Of a DNA stretch of 64,000 bases, positions 42,554-51,265 are shown piece after piece (the stretch's first letter is position 1; each line of letters starts with the position of its first letter). Both the position numbers and the translations under genes were made by a program. The notes under the pieces are model-generated. The model had not been told where the DNA came from, did no database searches, and was given only the letters and a program-made list of their open reading frames with translations. This DNA comes from Mycobacterium sp. AZCC_0083 (lineage in GTDB: Bacteria; Actinomycetota; Actinomycetes; Mycobacteriales; Mycobacteriaceae): assembly GCF_014202335.1 (NCBI RefSeq), contig NZ_JACHGP010000006.1, positions 62,001 to 126,000 on the forward strand, given 5' to 3'.

Positions 42554-43660
42554 CTAGGACATCTCGATGATCTGCCGGACGGCGTGCCCGTCGGCGAGGC
42601 GGTCCATGCCCTCGTTGATCTGGTCCAGCTCGATCGTGGACGACACCAACGACTCCACCGGCAGGCGGCCGGAGCGCCACAGCTCCACGAACCGAGGGAT
42701 GTCCCTTGCCGGCACAGCTGAGCCGAGGTAGCTGCCGATCAACGACCGCCCCTCTGCGACGAAACCCAACGGCGACAGACTGATTCGGGCGTCGGGATGC
42801 GGCAGACCGACGGTGACGGTTCGTCCCCCTGGCGCAGTGAGGCCGATCGCCGTCTCCAACGCCGACGGATGTCCCGCTGCCTCGATCACGACCGCTGCCT
42901 TGAGGTCGCCCAAGTGATCCGGCGGATACGCCTCGTGTGCCCCGAGGGCCAGCGCGCGGTCCAGCTTGTGGCGTACCTGGTCGACCGCGACGACGTGGAC
43001 GTCGTCGTGCGCCAGCGCCGTCAGCATTGCCGCCATGCCGACTCCGCCCATGCCTACGACGGCGACCGTCTGCCCGGGTTGGGGGCGCCCTGCGTTGAGC
43101 ACGGCGCCGCCTCCCGTGAGTACCGCGCACCCGAGCAGCGACGCGACCACCGGAGGCACGTCGGCGTCGACCGATACGACCGAGCGGCGGTCGACGACGG
43201 CGTGGGTGGCGAACGCCGACACACCGAGGTGATGCAGCACCTCGGTACCGTCACGCGTCAGCCGGGTCCCGCCGGACAGCAGCGTGCCCGCGCCGTTGGC
43301 GGCGCTGCCCGCCAGGCACGGCGCCAGACCGTCGGTGGCGCAGGCGGTGCAGTCGCCGCACCGCGGCAGGAACGTCATCACGACGCGCTGCCCTACGGCC
43401 ACGTCGTTCACCGCAGCGCCTGCCGCTTCGACGATTCCCGCGGCCTCGTGGCCGAGCAGCATCGGCACCGGCCGGACCCGGCTGCCGTCGACCACCGACA
43501 GATCCGAGTGACACAACCCCGCCGCCTCGATGCGGACGAGCAGCTCGGTGTCCCCCGGCGGCTCGAGGTCGAGGTCGGCGATGGTCAACGGCCGCGATCG
43601 GGCGTAGTCGCGGGGTGCGCCGATCCGTTCGAGGACGGCTCCGCGGATCTTCATGACCAC
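42554..43660 (-). CDS. adhE1: Zinc-dependent alcohol dehydrogenase (AdhE1-like)
   Basis: The 368-residue medium-chain dehydrogenase has the catalytic zinc ligands in AAGLCHSDLSVV and LGHEAAGIVEAAG, four structural-zinc cysteines in CGDCTACATDGLAPC, and a Rossmann motif VAVVGMGGVGMAAM. It oxidises or reduces an alcohol/aldehyde with NAD(P). Position matches Rv0162c (adhE1), next to the thioesterase gene. ATG at 43660 or the third codon ATG may be used. It is divergent from the thioesterase gene, with about 90 bases between starts. Confidence 0.85.
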   Translation of the reverse strand: MVMKIRGAVLERIGAPRDYARSRPLTIADLDLEPPGDTELLVRIEAAGLCHSDLSVVDGSRVRPVPMLLGHEAAGIVEAAGAAVNDVAVGQRVVMTFLPRCGDCTACATDGLAPCLAGSAANGAGTLLSGGTRLTRDGTEVLHHLGVSAFATHAVVDRRSVVSVDADVPPVVASLLGCAVLTGGGAVLNAGRPQPGQTVAVVGMGGVGMAAMLTALAHDDVHVVAVDQVRHKLDRALALGAHEAYPPDHLGDLKAAVVIEAAGHPSALETAIGLTAPGGRTVTVGLPHPDARISLSPLGFVAEGRSLIGSYLGSAVPARDIPRFVELWRSGRLPVESLVSSTIELDQINEGMDRLADGHAVRQIIEMS

Positions 43661-43750
43661 CAGACTGCCAGTGCCCGTCGTGATGGCGATGAGCGCTCGC
43701 GCGAAGAGGGGGTGCCTCCGCCCGAAGTGCAGGGGGACAGACTAAAACGC

Positions 43751-44203
43751 ATGACGGGTGCCGAAAAAGATCTGACCTGGAGTGACTTCCCGGTGCACTG
43801 GCCGGTGCACACGCGCTGGACGGACAACGACATGTTCGGCCACCTCAACAACGCCGTGTACTACGCGCTGTTCGACACCGCGATCAACGCCTGGATCAAC
43901 ACCAGCACCGACATCGAGCCGATCACCGCGCCGTGGCTGGGCGTGGTCGCCGAGTCCGGGTGCCGCTACTTCGCCGAGCTGAAGTTCCCCGACCCGCTCG
44001 TCGTCGGACTCGCGGTGACGCGGCTCGGGACGAGCAGCGTCACCTACCGCCTTGCGGTCTTCGCGCCGGGGACCACCGACGCGCCCATGGCCGTCGCGGC
44101 GGTCGGCAACTGGGTGCACGTCTACGTGGACAGGTCGACCCGCAGACCGGTCCCCATACCCGAAGCCATCCGCGCGCTGCTGGAACCGGCTGTGGTCGAA
44201 TAG
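43751..44203 (+). CDS. 4HBT-family acyl-CoA thioesterase (Rv0163-like)
   Basis: The 150-residue single hotdog-fold protein has the active-site segment RWTDNDMFGHLNNAVYYALFDTAINAW, typical of 4-hydroxybenzoyl-CoA-type thioesterases. It hydrolyses an acyl-CoA thioester. A much longer open frame to the left is antisense to the alcohol dehydrogenase and was rejected; the ATG at 43751 begins MTGAEKDLTW. The position equals Rv0163 in M. tuberculosis. It ends 4 bases before the convergent 2-hydroxyacid dehydrogenase. Confidence 0.87.
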   Translation: MTGAEKDLTWSDFPVHWPVHTRWTDNDMFGHLNNAVYYALFDTAINAWINTSTDIEPITAPWLGVVAESGCRYFAELKFPDPLVVGLAVTRLGTSSVTYRLAVFAPGTTDAPMAVAAVGNWVHVYVDRSTRRPVPIPEAIRALLEPAVVE

Positions 44204-44207
44204 GGCG

Positions 44208-45161
44208 TTAGGAGCGCTCCAGCCATTCGGCGATGGCAGCGGCGGCGTCACGGTGGAACAGCCGGTAAGGGCGGTCGGCGACGTATCCGATGTGCGGTGT
44301 CGCCAGCACGTTTTCGAGGGTGCGCAGCGGATGGCCGGCGGGCAGCGGTTCGACGTCGAACACGTCGAGCGCGGCACCGGCGATGGACCGGGATCGAAGC
44401 GCGTCGATCAGCGCCGCCTCGTCGACGATCGGCCCGCGCGACGTGTTGACCAGCAGGGCAGTCTCCTTCATCGCCGAGAGTTCGGCGGCCCCGACCAGAC
44501 CGCGGGAACGCTCGCTGAGCTTCAGATGAATGGAGATGACGTCAGCGGTGGCGAAGAACTCATCACGCGGCAGGTAGCGGGCGCCGGACTCCTCGGCGGC
44601 GTCGGCGGTCAGGTTCGCACTCCACGCCACCACGTCCATACCGAACGCCACACCGATCTTGGCGATCCGACTTCCGATCCGGCCGAGGCCCAAGACGCCG
44701 AGGACGCGACGATCCAGTTCACGCCCTACGGTCGTCTGCCATCCGCCGTCGGCCACGGCCTGCCGTTCTGTGACGAGATGGCGCGACGCGCCGAGGATCA
44801 GCGCCCAGGTCAACTCGACGGTCGACGCGACCGTGCCCGTGGTGTGCGTGACGTGGATGCCGGCGTCAGCAGCCGCATCCATGTCGATCGACGCGTTGAA
44901 CGCGCCGGTCGACGCGATCATCCTCAGCCGAGGCAGTCGCTCGATGACGTTGCGTGGCAACGGGGTTCGCTCCCGCATCACCATGAGCGCGTCGAACGGG
45001 GCTAGGCGCTCGACCAGTTCGTCCGGATCGGAGACGTGGTCGGTGAACACGGTGATCTCGGCAAGGGCCGCCACGGGTGACCAGTCCGCCGACGTCAGCG
45101 CGACGTTCTGGTAGTCGTCGAGGATCGCCACCCGCATGGGTGTGTTCTTGGGATGGTTCAC
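44208..45161 (-). CDS. D-2-hydroxyacid dehydrogenase
   Basis: The 317-residue NAD-dependent enzyme has LGVLGLGRIGSRIAKIGVAFGMDVVAWSANL, the catalytic Arg in LLVNTSRGPIVDEAAL, and a Glu/His region ending FDVEPLPAGHPLRTLENVLATPHIG. It reduces a 2-keto acid or oxidises a D-2-hydroxy acid, and the family also includes phosphoglycerate dehydrogenase-like members. It has no counterpart at this point in the M. tuberculosis order (Rv0163-Rv0164), so it is a local insertion. It is divergent from the SRPBCC gene. Confidence 0.87.
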   Translation of the reverse strand: MNHPKNTPMRVAILDDYQNVALTSADWSPVAALAEITVFTDHVSDPDELVERLAPFDALMVMRERTPLPRNVIERLPRLRMIASTGAFNASIDMDAAADAGIHVTHTTGTVASTVELTWALILGASRHLVTERQAVADGGWQTTVGRELDRRVLGVLGLGRIGSRIAKIGVAFGMDVVAWSANLTADAAEESGARYLPRDEFFATADVISIHLKLSERSRGLVGAAELSAMKETALLVNTSRGPIVDEAALIDALRSRSIAGAALDVFDVEPLPAGHPLRTLENVLATPHIGYVADRPYRLFHRDAAAAIAEWLERS

Positions 45162-45202
45162 TGGGCTCCGTTCGCGTGGATGGCGGTCGATATGCTCGTC
45201 TG

Positions 45203-45652
45203 ATGCCGATCGTGAGCAAGACCCTGGAGGTTTCTGCCTCTGCCGATTCGATCATTGCGATCGTCGCGGACTTCGAGTCCTATCCGCAATGGAACGAAGA
45301 GGTGAAGGGCGTCTGGGTGCTGGCCCGCTACGACGACGGCCGGCCAAGCCAGTTGCGCCTCGACGCAGCCGTGTCGGGCTTCGACATCAGCTACATCCAG
45401 GCCGTCTACTACCCGGGCGAGAACCAGATTCAGACCGTCATGCAGAAGGGCGACCTGTTCTCCAAGCAGGAGCAGCTGTTCTCCGTGGTCGCCATGGGGC
45501 CGACCGCGCTACTGACGGTCGACCTCGACGTCGAGACGACGATGCCGGTGCCCCAGCCAATGGTGAAGAAGATGGTCAATGACGCGCTCGAGCACCTGGC
45601 GGGCAACCTGAAATCACGGGCCGAAGCGTTAGCTTCCGGCGCTGCCTCTTAG
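45203..45652 (+). CDS. SRPBCC/START-like protein (TB18.5-like, Rv0164)
   Basis: The 149-residue protein from ATG 45203 (MPIVSKTLEVSASAD) has the helix-grip pattern IIAIVADFESYPQWNEEVKGVWVL and a C-terminal amphipathic helix (VNDALEHLAGNLKSRAEAL). It would hold a hydrophobic ligand in a cavity or act as a lipid carrier or cyclase-like protein. It corresponds in place and appearance to Rv0164 (TB18.5), directly before the Mce1R gene. It is convergent with the GntR gene, 4 bases between stops. Confidence 0.87.
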   Translation: MPIVSKTLEVSASADSIIAIVADFESYPQWNEEVKGVWVLARYDDGRPSQLRLDAAVSGFDISYIQAVYYPGENQIQTVMQKGDLFSKQEQLFSVVAMGPTALLTVDLDVETTMPVPQPMVKKMVNDALEHLAGNLKSRAEALASGAAS

Positions 45653-45656
45653 CGGG

Positions 45657-46361
45657 TTACGACCACAACCCCAGTTCGTCGAGGCGCGCGGTGAGTCTCC
45701 GTGCGCCGTCGGCGAATTGGCGGTTGGTCAGCCGAACGACCTCGTCGGCGTCTCGGCGCCGCAGGGCCGCGATCAGTTCGTGGCGACTGGCCACCGTGAC
45801 CTGGCCCCACTGCGGGTCGTCGGCGAAGATGCGCGGCGGCAGGTAGCGGGCCGCGTGGTGCAGGAACCAGGCGAGCTTGATCCGCCCCGAGGATCGGTTG
45901 AACGCCCGGTGGAAGGCGACCTCGGCGTGGACTACGTCGTCGACGTGCCGATGTGCGATGGCGTCGGCCACCGCTTCGGCGCGACGCTCGAGTTCGTCGA
46001 TCTCGTCGTCGGTGATCCGCTCGGCAACCGTCCTGGCGAGCTGGCCGGCGATCGCGGCCTGCAGCCAGAAGATGTCTTCGATGTCACCGCGCGTCAACGG
46101 TGAAACCATGTGGCCCCGATGCGGTTCGAGCCGCACCATGCCCTCGCCGCGCAACGTGCGCAGGGCTTCGCGCACCGGCGTGATGCTGACGCCGAGTTCG
46201 GCGGCGGTCTCGTCGAGCCGGATGAACGTGCCCGGCCGCAGCGTGCCGGACATGATGCCAACCCGCAGGTGCGCGGCCACCTCGTCGGCGAGTTGCTCGC
46301 GATGAACCCGCTTGGTGGGTGCGTTCACGGCTGCGTCCCGTCCCCCGTCCGTCCTGGCCAT
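45657..46361 (-). CDS. mce1R: GntR/FadR-family regulator, Mce1R-like
   Basis: The product is about 234 residues from ATG 46361 (MARTDGGRDAAV). It has a GntR winged helix (LRVGIMSGTLRPGTFIRLDETAAELGVSITPVREALRTLRGEGMVRLEPHRGHMV) and an FCD-type ligand domain with the metal-binding His/Asp residues in VHAEVAFHRAFNR. In M. tuberculosis Rv0165c (Mce1R) represses the mce1 operon, and this gene has the same divergent position relative to fadD5. An in-frame start at 46460 would extend into the operator-like palindrome and is less likely. Confidence 0.88.
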   Translation of the reverse strand: MARTDGGRDAAVNAPTKRVHREQLADEVAAHLRVGIMSGTLRPGTFIRLDETAAELGVSITPVREALRTLRGEGMVRLEPHRGHMVSPLTRGDIEDIFWLQAAIAGQLARTVAERITDDEIDELERRAEAVADAIAHRHVDDVVHAEVAFHRAFNRSSGRIKLAWFLHHAARYLPPRIFADDPQWGQVTVASRHELIAALRRRDADEVVRLTNRQFADGARRLTARLDELGLWS

Positions 46362-46448
46362 GTCCTGTGATTGACCTGGCTTTGTTCCTATGCGTGGCGT
46401 GGGGTTGTCCCCGGGCGGCCGAGGCCATATTGTGACCGGGGCAACACC

Positions 46449-46464
46449 ATGTTTGATCAAATAT
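46449..46464. promoter_or_regulatory. Candidate Mce1R operator
   Basis: ATGTTTGATCAAATAT is a 16-base dyad with one mismatched pair, centred on TTTGATCAAA. It lies between the divergent GntR gene and fadD5, 44 bases before the fadD5 start. FCD-type GntR proteins commonly bind short AT-rich dyads like this. Confidence 0.5.
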
Positions 46465-46507
46465 CAACGTCGCGCAACCTGCGCCGTGACCAGGGGAGCA
46501 TCAGCCG

Positions 46508-48160
46508 TTGACCGCTTCGCCGTCACCCGTCGAGCAGCCGTACCTGGCCCGCAGACAGAACTGGACCAACCAGCTCGCGCGCCACGCGTTGATGCAGCCC
46601 GATGCCACGGCACTGCGGTTCCTCGGCCACACCACGACATGGGGTGAGCTGGACCGCCGCGTCACCGCCCTGGCGAGTGCGATGAGTCGGCGCGGCGTCG
46701 CCTTCGGCGATCGGGTGTTGATCCTGATGTTGAACCGGACGGAGTTCGTCGAGACCATCCTGGCCACCAACCTGCTCGGCGCCATCGCGGTGCCCGTCAA
46801 CTTCCGCATGACGCCGCCCGAGATCGCCTTCCTGGTCGGCGACTGCGAAGCCAGGGTCGTGGTGACCGAACCGGTGCTGGCCGGCGTGGCGACGGCGGTC
46901 CGCGCCATCGACCCGATTCTGACCACCGTGATCGTCGTAGGCGGCGCGAGCGAAGACGGAGTCCTCGGTTACGACGAGTTGCTCGCCGAGGCGGGTAGGG
47001 CCCCAGGGACCCTGGAGATTCCAGACATTCCCAACGACTCGCCCGCACTGATCATGTACACCTCGGGGACCACCGGCAGGCCCAAGGGCGCCGTGCTGAC
47101 CCACAACAACATCGCCGGGCAGGCGATGACCAGTCTCTTCACGGTCAGCCCCGACATCAATGGCGACGTCGGGTTCGTCGGCGTCCCGCTGTTCCACATC
47201 GCGGGCATCGGCAACATCATCAGCGGTCTTCTGCTCGGCCTGCCGACCGTGGTGTATCCGGTCGGCGCCTTCGATCCAGGGGCGTTGCTCGACGTGCTCG
47301 AGGCCGAGGGCGTGTCGTCGATCTTCCTGGTGCCTGCCCAGTGGCAGGCGGTGTGCGCCGCGCAGAGGGCCAATCCCCGGCAGCTCCGGTTGCGGGTGCT
47401 GTCCTGGGGGGCGGCGCCTGCGTCCGACACGCTGCTGCGCGAGATGGCCGAAACGTTCCCCGGTGCGCAGATCTTCGCCGCATTCGGTCAGACCGAGATG
47501 TCACCGGTGACGTGCATGCTGCTCAGTGGGGATGCGATCCGCAAGCTCGGGTCGGTCGGCAAGGTCATCCCAACGGTCGCAGCCAGGGTCGTCGACGAGG
47601 ACATGAACGACGTACCCGTCGGCCAGATCGGCGAGATCGTCTACCGCGCACCGACATTGATGGCGGGCTACTGGAACAACCCAACGGCTACCGCCGAGGC
47701 GTTCGCCGGCGGCTGGTTCCACTCCGGTGACCTCGTCCGCCAGGACGAAGAGGGTTACGTCTGGGTGGTCGACCGCAAGAAGGACATGATCATCTCCGGC
47801 GGCGAGAACATCTACTGCGCCGAGGTGGAGAACGTGCTGGCAGGGCACCCCGCGATCGCCGAAGTGGCGGTGATCGGCAGGCCGGACGACCGATGGGGCG
47901 AGGTGCCGGTGGCGATCGTCGCCCTGGGCGCGGTCGGGCAGACCAAACTGACGCTGGCCGACCTCGACGGATTCCTCACCGAACGGCTGGCGCGCTACAA
48001 GCATCCGAAGGCGCTGGAAGTCGTCGAAGCACTGCCAAGAAACCCTGCAGGCAAGGTGCTGAAGACGGAACTGAGAACGCGCTTCCGCGTGGCGAGTTCC
48101 GTTGACGCTGGCGAAAGTTCTTCTGCGTCAACAGTTTCTGTCGGAACGTCAGAAGGCTGA
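46508..48160 (+). CDS. fadD5: Fatty-acid CoA ligase FadD5
   Basis: The 550-residue adenylate-forming enzyme has the AMP-binding motif IMYTSGTTGRPKGAVLTHNN near 183, the substrate segment FGQTEMSPV, FAGGWFHSGDLVRQDEEGYVWVVDRKKDMIISGGENI and a C-terminal PRNPAGKVLKTELR with the catalytic Lys. It activates fatty acids imported through the Mce1 system to acyl-CoAs. It starts at TTG 46508 with AGGGGAG upstream and is the first gene of the mce1 operon, as Rv0166 in M. tuberculosis. The C-terminal 20 residues are Ser-rich. Confidence 0.9.
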   Translation: MTASPSPVEQPYLARRQNWTNQLARHALMQPDATALRFLGHTTTWGELDRRVTALASAMSRRGVAFGDRVLILMLNRTEFVETILATNLLGAIAVPVNFRMTPPEIAFLVGDCEARVVVTEPVLAGVATAVRAIDPILTTVIVVGGASEDGVLGYDELLAEAGRAPGTLEIPDIPNDSPALIMYTSGTTGRPKGAVLTHNNIAGQAMTSLFTVSPDINGDVGFVGVPLFHIAGIGNIISGLLLGLPTVVYPVGAFDPGALLDVLEAEGVSSIFLVPAQWQAVCAAQRANPRQLRLRVLSWGAAPASDTLLREMAETFPGAQIFAAFGQTEMSPVTCMLLSGDAIRKLGSVGKVIPTVAARVVDEDMNDVPVGQIGEIVYRAPTLMAGYWNNPTATAEAFAGGWFHSGDLVRQDEEGYVWVVDRKKDMIISGGENIYCAEVENVLAGHPAIAEVAVIGRPDDRWGEVPVAIVALGAVGQTKLTLADLDGFLTERLARYKHPKALEVVEALPRNPAGKVLKTELRTRFRVASSVDAGESSSASTVSVGTSEG

Positions 48161-48345
48161 CCAGCGCTGATGGGTTTGCTAACGGTTGCGGTCACAATCC
48201 TGCCGATGCGGTGCCCCGCTCCGATCGGATCGGGTACAGTCCTGTGGTCCGCCTTACTACCGACGAGTAGGGAGACCGCGATCACACACATGGGGCAGCA
48301 GCGAGGAGAGGGCGTGCGACAGGATTTGCTGGCGCGCCACGACCC

Positions 48346-49161
48346 GTGGGCGCGGTCCTCGTGACAGCGCAGACGCCAGGAATCGTCGACTACGTCCGCG
48401 ACCAGATCCGACCTGGTCTGACGGCCGTCGGTGGTTTCGTCAAGATGTGCGTCTTGACGGGTAAGGCGTTGTTCCGTCGGCCTTTCCAGTGGCGGGAGTT
48501 CATCCTTCAGGGTTGGTTCCTTATGCGGGTGGCGTTCCTGCCGACCCTCGCGGTGTCGATCCCGCTGACGGTGTTGATCATCTTCACGCTGAACATCCTG
48601 CTCAAGGAGTTCGGCGCCGCCGACATCTCCGGTGCCGGTGCGGCGTTGGGTGCGGTGACCCAGCTGGGCCCGTTGGTGACGGTGCTCGTGGTGGCAGGCG
48701 CGGGGTCGACCGCGATCTGCGCCGACATCGGCGCCAGGACCATCCGCGAGGAGATCGACGCACTCGAGGTGCTTGGCATCGATCCGATCCACCGACTGGT
48801 GGTCCCACGAGTGATCGCCTCGACGTTCGTGGCGTTGCTGCTCAACGGTGCGGTCATCACCATCGGTTTGGTTGGCGGCTTCATCTTCGGGGTGTACGTG
48901 CAGAACATCTCGGCAGGCGCCTACGTGTCGACGCTGACGCTGATCACCGGTCTACCCGAGGTGCTCATCTCGATCGTCAAGGCCATGACGTTCGGTCTGA
49001 TCGCCGGCCTGGTCGGCTGCTACCGCGGGCTGACCGTGTCCGGTGGCGCCAAGGGCGTTGGCACCGCGGTCAACGAAACGCTGGTGTTGTGCGTGATCGC
49101 GCTGTTCGCGGTCAACGTGATCCTGACAACCATTGGCGTGCGGTTCGGAACGGGGCACTGA
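48346..49161 (+). CDS. yrbE1A: YrbE1A, Mce1 permease subunit
   Basis: The 271-residue MlaE/YrbE-family permease has about five or six membrane segments and the conserved family motif ICADIGARTIREEIDALEVLGIDP that contacts the ATPase. Together with YrbE1B it forms the membrane channel of the Mce1 lipid importer. The GTG at 48346 or that at 48361 is the start; neither has a strong ribosome-binding site. A 186-base gap follows fadD5. The ATPase (Mkl/MceG) is normally encoded elsewhere and is not in the window. Confidence 0.92.
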   Translation: MGAVLVTAQTPGIVDYVRDQIRPGLTAVGGFVKMCVLTGKALFRRPFQWREFILQGWFLMRVAFLPTLAVSIPLTVLIIFTLNILLKEFGAADISGAGAALGAVTQLGPLVTVLVVAGAGSTAICADIGARTIREEIDALEVLGIDPIHRLVVPRVIASTFVALLLNGAVITIGLVGGFIFGVYVQNISAGAYVSTLTLITGLPEVLISIVKAMTFGLIAGLVGCYRGLTVSGGAKGVGTAVNETLVLCVIALFAVNVILTTIGVRFGTGH

Positions 49162-49162
49162 C

Positions 49163-50032
49163 ATGTCTACTTCGACCGTTCTGCGCTCCCGGTTCCCCCG
49201 CACCGTCGCCCGTGGCGAGAAGTTCGTCGGCTCGCCGGTGCGGTTCCTCGACAGCGTCGGGCACATCGCTTGGTTCGTCGTCACCGCGGTCGGGTCGATC
49301 GGGCACGCCTTCCGCTACTACCGCAAGGAAATGCTGCGCCTGATCGCCGAGATCGGGATGGGCACCGGCGCCATGGCCGTCATCGGCGGCACGGTCGCCA
49401 TCGTTGGCTTCGTCACCCTCTCGGGTGGCTCGCTGATCGCCATCCAGGGTTTCGCGTCGCTCGGCAACATCGGTGTCGAGGCGTTCACCGGGTTCTTCGC
49501 CGCGCTCGTCAACGTGCGCATCGCGGCCCCGGTGCAGGCGGGTATCGCGTTGGCGTCAACGGTCGGGGCTGGTGCGACCGCGGAGCTGGGCGCGATGCGG
49601 ATCAGCGAGGAGATCGACGCCCTCGAGGTGATGGGCATCAAGTCGATCTCGTATCTGGTGTCGACCCGGATCCTTGCCGGTTTCGTCGTCATCATCCCGC
49701 TGTACGCGATGGCGATCCTGATGTCGTTCGTGGCCGCGCAGGTGACCACCACGCTGTTCTACGGCCAGTCCAGCGGCACCTACGAGCACTACTTCAATAC
49801 GTTCCTGCGCCCCGATGACGTGGCCTGGTCGTTCGTGCAGGCGATCATCATCTCGGTGATCGTCATGCTCAACCACTGCTACTACGGCTTCTACGCCAGT
49901 GGCGGTCCGGTCGGCGTCGGCGAGGCCGTCGGCCGGTCGATGCGCGCCTCCCTGATCGCGATCGTGCTGGTCGTCCTGTTCGCTTCGTTGGCGCTTTACG
50001 GCACCGACGCCAACTTCAACCTCACGGTGTAA
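49163..50032 (+). CDS. yrbE1B: YrbE1B, Mce1 permease subunit
   Basis: The 289-residue MlaE-family permease starts at ATG 49163 (MSTSTVLRSRFPR). It has the family loop TAELGAMRISEEIDALEVMGIKSISYLVSTR and about five membrane segments. It pairs with YrbE1A to form the Mce1 translocation channel. It begins one base after the YrbE1A stop. A longer in-frame start at 49133 would overlap the previous gene without reason. Confidence 0.92.
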   Translation: MSTSTVLRSRFPRTVARGEKFVGSPVRFLDSVGHIAWFVVTAVGSIGHAFRYYRKEMLRLIAEIGMGTGAMAVIGGTVAIVGFVTLSGGSLIAIQGFASLGNIGVEAFTGFFAALVNVRIAAPVQAGIALASTVGAGATAELGAMRISEEIDALEVMGIKSISYLVSTRILAGFVVIIPLYAMAILMSFVAAQVTTTLFYGQSSGTYEHYFNTFLRPDDVAWSFVQAIIISVIVMLNHCYYGFYASGGPVGVGEAVGRSMRASLIAIVLVVLFASLALYGTDANFNLTV

Positions 50033-50035
50033 TCG

Positions 50036-51265
50036 ATGACCGCCCCGGGCCAGGTGCAATTGCCGGTCAACACACCGAAGACACCGCCGTACAAACTGGC
50101 GGGTCTGGTCCTGCTGGTGATCACCGCCGTCATCGTCGCTCTCGTATGGGGCGAATTCCGAGGCACCTTCGCCAAGCCCGAGAAGCTGACGATGCTCTCG
50201 GCGCGGTCGGGTCTTTCGATGGATCCCGGGTCGAAGGTCACCTACAACGGCGTCGAGATCGGCCATGTGGCCACGGTCGAGGCGGTGGACGTCGGTGGTG
50301 TGCCCAAGGCCAGGGTGATGCTCGACGTCGACAAGAAGTTCGTCCACCTGATCCCACAGAACGTGGACGCCGAGATCAAGGCGACCACGGTGTTCGGCAA
50401 CAAGTACGTCGCGTTCAGCTCGCCGAAGGACCCGTCGGCCGCACGCATCAAATCGGCCGACGTGATCGACGTGTCGACGGTGACGACGGAGTTCAACACG
50501 CTGTTCGAGACCGTGGTGTCGGTGGCGGAGAAGGTCGACCCGGTGAAGCTCAACCAGACGCTCACCGCGACCGCGCAGGCGCTCGACGGATTGGGTAACC
50601 GGTTCGGTCAGTCGATCGAGAACGGCAACGCGATCCTTGCCGACGTCAACCCACTCATGCCGCGGATCCGTGAGGACAACCAGCGGCTGGCCGATCTCGC
50701 CGAGGTGTACTCCAACGCCGCGCCCGACCTCTTCGACTCACTCGAGCACGCCGTCACCACGGCCCGCACGCTCAACGATCAACGGGGCAATCTCGACCAG
50801 GCGTTGATGTCCTCGGTCGGGTTCGGCAACACCGGTGGAGAGGTGTTCGAGCGCAGCGGTCCGTACCTGGTCCGCGGCGCAGCCGATCTCGTCACGACCA
50901 GCGCTCTGCTCGACGAGTACAGCCCGTCTCTGTTCTGCACCATCCGCAACCTCCACGACGCCGAACCCAAGATCGCCTCGTCGCTCGGCGGCAACGGTTA
51001 CTCGCTGCGCACCCACTCCGAGATCCTCGGTGCGCCCAACCCGTACGTGTATCCCGACAACCTGCCGCGGGTCAACGCCCACGGCGGCCCCGAGGGGCAG
51101 CCTGGTTGCTGGCAGCCCGTGACCCGTGACCTCTGGCCGGGCCCGTACCTCGTGATGGACACCGGCGCCAGCGTCGCTCCTTACAACCACCTCGGACTCG
51201 GTCAACCGCTCGCCATCGAATACGTGTGGGGACGCCAAATCGGGGAGAACACGATCAACCCATGA
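50036..51265 (+). CDS. mce1A: Mce1A, MCE-domain substrate-transport protein
   Basis: The 409-residue protein has one N-terminal membrane anchor (LAGLVLLVITAVIVALVWGEF), then the MCE/MlaD domain (LTMLSARSGLSMDPGSKVTYNGVEIGHVATVEAV and LIPQNVDAEIKATTVFGNKYVAF). A long helical region with heptad-like repeats follows. Mce proteins A-F assemble into a hetero-hexameric tube that shuttles fatty acids across the periplasm-like space. The C-terminal tail is not Pro-rich, unlike Mce1C and D. It begins 3 bases after the YrbE1B stop. Confidence 0.94.
   Translation: MTAPGQVQLPVNTPKTPPYKLAGLVLLVITAVIVALVWGEFRGTFAKPEKLTMLSARSGLSMDPGSKVTYNGVEIGHVATVEAVDVGGVPKARVMLDVDKKFVHLIPQNVDAEIKATTVFGNKYVAFSSPKDPSAARIKSADVIDVSTVTTEFNTLFETVVSVAEKVDPVKLNQTLTATAQALDGLGNRFGQSIENGNAILADVNPLMPRIREDNQRLADLAEVYSNAAPDLFDSLEHAVTTARTLNDQRGNLDQALMSSVGFGNTGGEVFERSGPYLVRGAADLVTTSALLDEYSPSLFCTIRNLHDAEPKIASSLGGNGYSLRTHSEILGAPNPYVYPDNLPRVNAHGGPEGQPGCWQPVTRDLWPGPYLVMDTGASVAPYNHLGLGQPLAIEYVWGRQIGENTINP

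Noticed and set aside
42797..43750. Long upstream extension of the thioesterase frame
   Set aside because: It is antisense to the alcohol dehydrogenase and Arg/His-rich; the thioesterase domain begins right at ATG 43751.
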